Shown piece after piece: positions 5,097 to 9,223 of a stretch of DNA of 9,223 nt. A model generated the notes under the pieces. It saw only the letters and a list, made by a program, of their open reading frames with translations, did not search any database and had not been told where the DNA came from. The stretch's first letter is position 1; each line of letters starts with the position of its first letter. A program made the position numbers and the translations under genes. Source of the DNA: Bacillota bacterium (GTDB lineage Bacteria > Bacillota_I > Bacilli_A > RF39 > UBA660); assembly GCA_023391185.1 (NCBI GenBank), contig JAEWBI010000022.1:1-9223 (forward strand). The letters are read 5' to 3'.

Positions 5097-7252
5097 TGAG
5101 AAAAGGTTTTACATTAGTTGAATTACTTGGTGTTATAGTTATTATGGGGGTTATTGCATTAATAGCAGTCCCAGCTGTTGATAGTGTAGTGAGAAAAGGC
5201 AAAGAAAAAGCTTATGATATAACAAAGAGTACTATCATTACTGCTACTAAAAACTGGCTTTTAGATAATAAATCTTTACTAGATGATGGAGAAACGGTTA
5301 ATGTTACTTTAGCTGATTTAAAAGAGCAAGGTTATTTAGAATTTGATATAAAAAATCCTTCAAGTGGAAATTGTTTAGATAACACAATGGAGGTATCAAT
5401 TAGTAGAAATGGAAAAAAATATACTTATGCTATTACTGGTGATGAACTAGTAGATAGTAGTGATTCTGATTGTGAGGCAACAGGAAGAGCACCTTCAATC
5501 TATTTATTAGGTTCAAATCCTGTCAATGTTGAAATAAATACACCTTTTGTTGATCTTGGTGCTAAAGCTACAGACACAGAGGGCAATGATATTTCATATA
5601 AAATTATTAAACCAGATGTAATTAATACAAGTGTTCTAGCTACTAATTTAAGTTATAAATATACAATTTTATCAGATGGTATTACTAAAACAATTTCAAG
5701 AAAAGTAAATGTAATTGATACCACAAAGCCAGTAATTACTGGAGCAGCTGATACAACAATAACCACAAGTGATACTACTTTTAATATTATGAATGGTGTA
5801 AGTGCTACAGATAATAGTGGTGAAACAATTGTAGTTAAAACAAAATCAAATTTAACATTAGGAGTAAAAGGTGAATACACAGTTACTTATATAGCAACTG
5901 ATTCATCAGGTAATACTATAAGTAAAACAAGAAAGATAAAGGTTGAAAAACCAACATATACACTTTTAAGTTATTCATCAGATAATTATTTTTGGAATAA
6001 TACATATAGAAATAAAATTGAATCAATAAATTTTGTTGATTATGTAGATACAACAGGTTCTGTAATATCATGGGATTTATCGGCAGCAAAAAATGGTACG
6101 ATAACTGGATGGCTTATGACAGATTTAGATAATCCGTCATATTATAAAATGTATATAGGCAGTCATGGTGACATATACGCAAATCCTAATTCAAGTAATT
6201 GGTTTGCAAATTTATCTAGTGTTTATTCAATAAAATTTAATAACTTTGATACATCAAATGTAATCGATATGGGATCAATGTTTGATCAAGCGAATTCACT
6301 TGCTAGTGTTGATTTAACTGTTTTCAATACGTCAAATGTAACAAATATGGCTGCTATGTTTTCTAGTGCATATTCACTAGTTAATCTAGACTTAAGTAGT
6401 TTTAATACATCAAAAGTAACAAATATGACTTGGATGTTTGCCAATACATACTCTTTAACAAGTTTAGATGTAAGCAGTTTTGATACTTCCAACGTAGTTA
6501 ATATGTCTAGAATGTTTTATACTGCTGACGCACTGATAAGTTTAGATTTAAGCAATTTTAATACACCAAATGTTATTGATATGAGTTCAATGTTCGACAG
6601 TACTACTTCGCTAGTAAGTTTAAATGTTAGTAGTTTTAATACATCAAACGTAACAAATATGTCAGCTATGTTTTCTGGGATGAATTCACTGTTAACCTTA
6701 AATTTATCCAATTTTGATACTTCGAAAGTAACAAATATGGCTTGGATGTTTGCTAATAATCAGTCATTAACAAGTTTGGATATAAGTAATTTTAACACAT
6801 CAAATGTAGTTGATATGACTTGGATGTTTAATTCAGCAAGGTCTTTAACAAGTTTAAATGTTAGTAGTTTTAATACATCGAAAGTTACTTCTATGTCAGG
6901 TATGTTTGATAGAATGGTTTCATTAACAAGTTTAAATATAAGTAATTTTAATACATCAAATGTTTATAGTATGTCTGGTATGTTTTCTGGCACAAGAGCT
7001 TTAACAACTTTAAATTTGGGGAATTTTAATACATCAAAAGTAACAGATATGTCATGGATGTTTAACTCAGTTAATTTTGTTACTTTGGATCTAAGTTCTT
7101 TTGATACAAAAATAGTTACTAATATGTCGTATATGTTTTCTTATTCGTCTTATTTAAATACTATTTATGTTGGAATTAACTGGGTAACAACTGGTGCCCA
7201 AAAAACTGATATGTTTTTAGGATGTGGAACATCGACTGTTACACCAAAATAA
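5096..7252 (+). CDS. Giant prepilin with Ig-like domains and BspA/DUF285 repeats (putative pilus-tip adhesin)
   Basis: A 718-aa modular protein. Residues 1-126 are a complete type IV pilin unit: leader MRKG/F, mature Glu5 and Pro22, a head paralogous to the previous gene, and Cys93/Cys126. Two Ig-like domains of HYR/DUF5011 type follow (about 133-208, and 210-284 with ATDSSGNT). A BspA-type cap comes next (about 290-375: WDLSAAKNGTITGW, MYIGSHGDIYANPNSSNWF). Then come twelve DUF285 repeats (376-686) of form F(N/D)TSxVTxMxxMFxxxxSLTxLxLS, and a short tail with one Cys. BspA/DUF285 proteins bind host proteins or cells in several bacteria; here the same stalk and head would be carried on a pilus instead of a lipid or sortase anchor, which is an inference. 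The SD GAGG (5085-5088) and TAATG overlap show co-translation with the pilin. No sortase motif or lipobox is present. It is far larger than normal pilins (about 130-200 aa). Confidence 0.87.
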   Translation: MRKGFTLVELLGVIVIMGVIALIAVPAVDSVVRKGKEKAYDITKSTIITATKNWLLDNKSLLDDGETVNVTLADLKEQGYLEFDIKNPSSGNCLDNTMEVSISRNGKKYTYAITGDELVDSSDSDCEATGRAPSIYLLGSNPVNVEINTPFVDLGAKATDTEGNDISYKIIKPDVINTSVLATNLSYKYTILSDGITKTISRKVNVIDTTKPVITGAADTTITTSDTTFNIMNGVSATDNSGETIVVKTKSNLTLGVKGEYTVTYIATDSSGNTISKTRKIKVEKPTYTLLSYSSDNYFWNNTYRNKIESINFVDYVDTTGSVISWDLSAAKNGTITGWLMTDLDNPSYYKMYIGSHGDIYANPNSSNWFANLSSVYSIKFNNFDTSNVIDMGSMFDQANSLASVDLTVFNTSNVTNMAAMFSSAYSLVNLDLSSFNTSKVTNMTWMFANTYSLTSLDVSSFDTSNVVNMSRMFYTADALISLDLSNFNTPNVIDMSSMFDSTTSLVSLNVSSFNTSNVTNMSAMFSGMNSLLTLNLSNFDTSKVTNMAWMFANNQSLTSLDISNFNTSNVVDMTWMFNSARSLTSLNVSSFNTSKVTSMSGMFDRMVSLTSLNISNFNTSNVYSMSGMFSGTRALTTLNLGNFNTSKVTDMSWMFNSVNFVTLDLSSFDTKIVTNMSYMFSYSSYLNTIYVGINWVTTGAQKTDMFLGCGTSTVTPK
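6221..7153 (+). repeat. Twelve tandem 78-bp coding repeats (26-aa DUF285 units)
   Basis: Eleven units of exactly 78 bp run in frame from 6221 to 7078, and a twelfth of 75 bp ends at 7153. Each encodes one 26-residue leucine-rich-like unit with invariant V, M and MF positions. Units are well diverged at synonymous sites, so the array is old or repeatedly reshaped, not a recent slippage product. Residues fall into a four-unit pattern repeated three times (a 312-bp period). Confidence 0.9.
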
Positions 7253-7291
7253 TATTCAAATAATAATTTTTTAATCTTTTATTCGTGTTTA

Positions 7292-7300
7292 TGATATAAT
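7292..7300 (+). promoter_or_regulatory. Extended -10 promoter of the membrane-anchored protein gene
   Basis: TG-A-TATAAT, with TATAAT at 7295-7300. A weak TTAATC (7271-7276) is the best -35 candidate, at 18 bases spacing. Predicted leader is about 17 nt. Confidence 0.6.
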
Positions 7301-7311
7301 TAAAATATGAT

Positions 7312-7317
7312 AGGGTG
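7312..7317 (+). promoter_or_regulatory. Ribosome binding site that decides the start at 7324
   Basis: AGGGTG lies six bases before the ATG at 7324. The earlier in-frame GTG at 7315 is part of this SD and so cannot be its start codon. Confidence 0.65.
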
Positions 7318-7323
7318 TGTATT

Positions 7324-7893
7324 ATGAAGAAAGTTTTAAATGTTAAGAATATTAAAAATATTAAAAGTATTAGAAATATTATATTAACGTCTTTAGCTGT
7401 AGTATTGGTATTAATTTCAGTATTTACTTTAATTGTAATAAAAAGTGATTATTCTTTTGAATTAAAATTTAATGATGAAGAATTTAGTTTCTTTAATGAC
7501 GAAACACTATACTTTAATGATGATGTTGATATAGATTTTGTTGGTAAGGGTTATACAACAAAACTAAATGGTGATAGAATAAAAGAAAATATGACGATTA
7601 CGGAAGATGGCATATATATTTTAGAAATCTCCAAGTTACTTAAACATTATTCAGTTACAATAAAAATAGACAGCAATCCTGATATATATTTAGTAGATAA
7701 CGGTGGTAAGGTTATACATAATTATTTATCAAATTGTAATCCATTTAAAGTTGTAAAAACTAGTGATGATGTTAATGTATATGTAAATAACATTGTTTAT
7801 ACAAATGATACTGTTATAGAAGAAGCTAACAACTATTTAGTTACTACTGATAAAAGTATATATACTGTAAATATAATAAATTTAGATAATTAG
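7324..7893 (+). CDS. Membrane-anchored protein with two small beta-rich Ig-like modules, function unknown
   Basis: A 189-aa protein not assigned to a named family. The N-terminus is basic and built from a KNI-type tripeptide repeat (residues 8-19). One membrane helix follows (about 20-39, ILTSLAVVLVLISVFTLIVI), then an acidic, Asn/Asp-rich, beta-patterned outer part, so the orientation should be N-in/C-out. Two stretches resemble each other: about 77-116 (LNGDRIKENMTITEDGIYIL...YSVTIKID) and about 152-188 (VNNIVYTNDTVIEEANNYLV...YTVNIINLD). Both follow the style of bacterial Ig-like domains (LNG...ITEDGxYxL...VTIxID). One lone Cys (138) is present. It has its own promoter 72 bases after the adhesin gene, with no terminator between, so co-expression with the pilins is possible. 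It could be a surface partner of the pilus; a FtsQ/DivIB-like division role next to murD was considered, but no POTRA pattern is seen. Confidence 0.75.
   Translation: MKKVLNVKNIKNIKSIRNIILTSLAVVLVLISVFTLIVIKSDYSFELKFNDEEFSFFNDETLYFNDDVDIDFVGKGYTTKLNGDRIKENMTITEDGIYILEISKLLKHYSVTIKIDSNPDIYLVDNGGKVIHNYLSNCNPFKVVKTSDDVNVYVNNIVYTNDTVIEEANNYLVTTDKSIYTVNIINLDN
7345..7380 (+). repeat. Four tandem 9-bp units encoding (K/R)-(N/S)-I
   Basis: AAGAATATT, AAAAATATT, AAAAGTATT and AGAAATATT run in frame, giving KNI-KNI-KSI-RNI just before the membrane helix. This is a low-complexity basic segment that supports a cytosolic N-terminus. Confidence 0.75.
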
Positions 7894-7921
7894 AGGAATA
7901 AGTATAAAACTTTCTGTTTAA

Positions 7922-7930
7922 TGGTATAAT
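7922..7930 (+). promoter_or_regulatory. Extended -10 promoter of murD
   Basis: TG-G-TATAAT, with TATAAT at 7925-7930 and no clear -35. The predicted start (near 7937) falls at the SD AGGAGG (7936-7941), giving a leader of about 13 nt. Confidence 0.6.
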
Positions 7931-7949
7931 TAAATAGGAGGTTTTTTCT

Positions 7950-9223
7950 ATGTATAATGATAAAAAAATATTAATTCTTGGTATGGCAAGAAGTGGCTAT
8001 GAAGTTGCGAAACTTTTAAGTAAATATGGTAATGATATAACTATAACAGATATGAAAGAACAAGATCCAAAACAAGTTAATGAGTTAATAGATTTAGGTG
8101 TAAAATATATAATTACTGATAAACCAGAAAGCTTATTAAATAATACTTTTAATTTGCTTGTTAAGAATCCTGGGATTATTAAAACGCATCCTTGTGTAGT
8201 TAAAGCAAAAGAACTTGATATTGAAGTAATTAATGAACTTGAGGTTGCATATTCATTTTTGCCTAAAGTAAAAATAGTTGGTATTACAGGTTCTAATGGT
8301 AAAACAACAACAACTACTATAATTTATAATATACTTAAAAAAGCCGGTATATCTGCATATTTAGGTGGTAATATAGGTTATCCTTTATCTTCGCTAGTGG
8401 GTAATGTTAAAGATGGAGATACTCTAGTATTAGAAATTTCAGATCATCAACTTACTGACATGTATAACTTTAAAACTGATATAAGTGTTTTAACTAATTT
8501 ATATCAAAATCATTTAGATTTTCATGGTAGTTATGATGTATATAAGGAAATGAAGAAAAGAATTTTTAATCATCATAATAAGAATGATTTAGCTATTATA
8601 AATATGGGTTCTAGTGATTCACTTGAACTTACTAAAGATATAGAAAGCACAAAAACATATTTTTCATCCGACATAAAGTGTGATTGTTATATTGAAGATA
8701 ATTATATTGTTTATAAAGATGAAAAGATTATATGTCTTGATGATATTAAAATGCAAGGATCACATAATTATGAGAATGCTATGTGTGCTATTATGGTTGT
8801 AAAAGAGTTTGGAATATCTAATGAAATAATTAAATCTATCCTTGCTACTTTTGGTGGTGTTGAACATCGTATGGAATATGTTAGAACATATAAGGAAAGA
8901 GATTTTTATAATGACAGTAAATCTACCAATGTGGATTCTACTATTATAGCTTTAAATTCTTTTAAAAGACCAATAATACTTATTATGGGAGGTCTTGATA
9001 GAGGGCACTCTTTTGATGATTTAAAAGGTCATATTCAAAATGTTAAATTAGTAATTTGTTATGGCGAAACTAAAGATAGAATAAGTTCTTGGTGTAAAGA
9101 GAATGATATAGAGTGCATTATTACAAATAATTTAACCAAAGCTACTAATGAAGCATGGAATAAATCAAAAGAGAAAGACATTATTCTTTTATCGCCAGCT
9201 TGCGCTTCATGGGATCAATATGA
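7950..9223 (+). CDS. murD: UDP-N-acetylmuramoylalanine--D-glutamate ligase, 3'-truncated by the window end
   Basis: This cytosolic Mur ligase adds D-glutamate to UDP-MurNAc-L-Ala using ATP, an early step of peptidoglycan synthesis. The frame stays open for 424 codons and runs off the end; a typical MurD is about 450 aa, so only some 25-30 residues are missing. Motifs are an N-terminal Rossmann start (ILILGMARSG), P-loop GITGSNGKTTT (residues 111-121), Mg/ATP motif EISDHQL (from Glu162), NLYQNHLDFHG with His188, the likely carbamylated Lys202 (EMKKRI), EHRMEYV (His306, Arg307), NDSKSTN (321-327), MGGLDRG, and the MurD-specific SPACASWDQY at the edge. SSFQL is more usual where this has SDHQL, and DHLD where this has NHLD. 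The start ATG follows AGGAGG by eight bases, six of them T. Its presence shows a walled bacterium, not a wall-less mollicute. Confidence 0.95.
   Translation, partial: MYNDKKILILGMARSGYEVAKLLSKYGNDITITDMKEQDPKQVNELIDLGVKYIITDKPESLLNNTFNLLVKNPGIIKTHPCVVKAKELDIEVINELEVAYSFLPKVKIVGITGSNGKTTTTTIIYNILKKAGISAYLGGNIGYPLSSLVGNVKDGDTLVLEISDHQLTDMYNFKTDISVLTNLYQNHLDFHGSYDVYKEMKKRIFNHHNKNDLAIINMGSSDSLELTKDIESTKTYFSSDIKCDCYIEDNYIVYKDEKIICLDDIKMQGSHNYENAMCAIMVVKEFGISNEIIKSILATFGGVEHRMEYVRTYKERDFYNDSKSTNVDSTIIALNSFKRPIILIMGGLDRGHSFDDLKGHIQNVKLVICYGETKDRISSWCKENDIECIITNNLTKATNEAWNKSKEKDIILLSPACASWDQY

Noticed and set aside
6286..6711. Open minus-strand frames across the repeat region
   Set aside because: They mirror the 78-bp repeat of the + strand gene, have no SD or promoter, and show no protein-like pattern of their own. 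The same applies to minus frames at 164-388, 1222-1557, 2508-2783 and 5653-5880.
6221..7153. Regular direct repeats that could suggest a CRISPR or satellite array
   Set aside because: The 78-bp units are contiguous, in frame, without spacers, and encode the well-known DUF285 consensus.
7253..7291. Terminator after the giant prepilin gene
   Set aside because: The stretch is AT-rich with T runs, but no stem of useful length forms. The same holds for 7894-7921 before murD.
7315..7323. GTG start for the membrane protein at 7315
   Set aside because: It overlaps the AGGGTG SD; the ATG at 7324 is correctly spaced.
8433..8519. SDHQL and NHLD in MurD as a sign of a decayed or different Mur ligase
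   Set aside because: The Glu, His and Lys ligands and the MurD-specific SPACAS and NDSKSTN motifs are intact; the changes look like lineage variation.

Overview
The window is strongly AT-rich and every gene lies on the + strand. Gaps are very short, several junctions are four-base TAATG stop/start overlaps, and Shine-Dalgarno (SD) sequences are of AGGAGG/AGGTGA type. Trp is encoded by TGG, and every visible stop is TAA or TAG. Together with MurD, a ThiI/NifS-type cysteine desulfurase, class III-like prepilins and a BspA/DUF285 surface protein, this points to a low-GC Firmicute or Mollicutes-related uncultured Bacilli lineage (RF39-like). The lineage is inferred, not proven.

Bases 1-62 hold the last codons of an unidentified gene and its terminator. 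Bases 150-3404 form a four-gene operon: a PLP cysteine desulfurase, a pentapeptide-repeat protein, a small cytosolic thioredoxin with a CPGC site, and a signal-peptide-bearing thioredoxin (CVHC) fused to a six-helix CcdA/DsbD-type membrane electron conduit. The last two make a plausible complete path carrying reducing equivalents from the cytosol to the cell surface. A strong terminator closes the operon.

Bases 3434-4654 hold one SLC1/DAACS-family amino-acid:cation symporter with its own terminator. Several key substrate and cation residues are changed, which suggests a non-acidic substrate.

Bases 4658-7252 are the most interesting part. A promoter leads into two overlapping genes that both start with a perfect type IV prepilin signal (cleavage G/F, Glu5, Pro22). 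The first is an ordinary-sized 131-aa pilin. The second is its paralogue carrying about 590 extra residues: two Ig-like domains, a BspA-type cap, and twelve 26-residue DUF285 repeats. This looks like a pilus-displayed adhesin. Both pilin domains share a cysteine pair that could form a D-loop disulfide, a possible client of the thiol relay upstream.

Bases 7324-7893 encode an unrecognised membrane-anchored protein with two similar beta-rich Ig-like modules. Bases 7950-9223 are the first 424 codons of murD, which runs off the window.

Two architectural habits recur. First, every terminator seen has the stop codon of the preceding gene in its hairpin loop. Second, the promoters are mostly extended -10 boxes (TGnTATAAT) lying so close to the SD that the predicted 5' leaders are only about 9-19 nt, which leaves no room for riboswitches.
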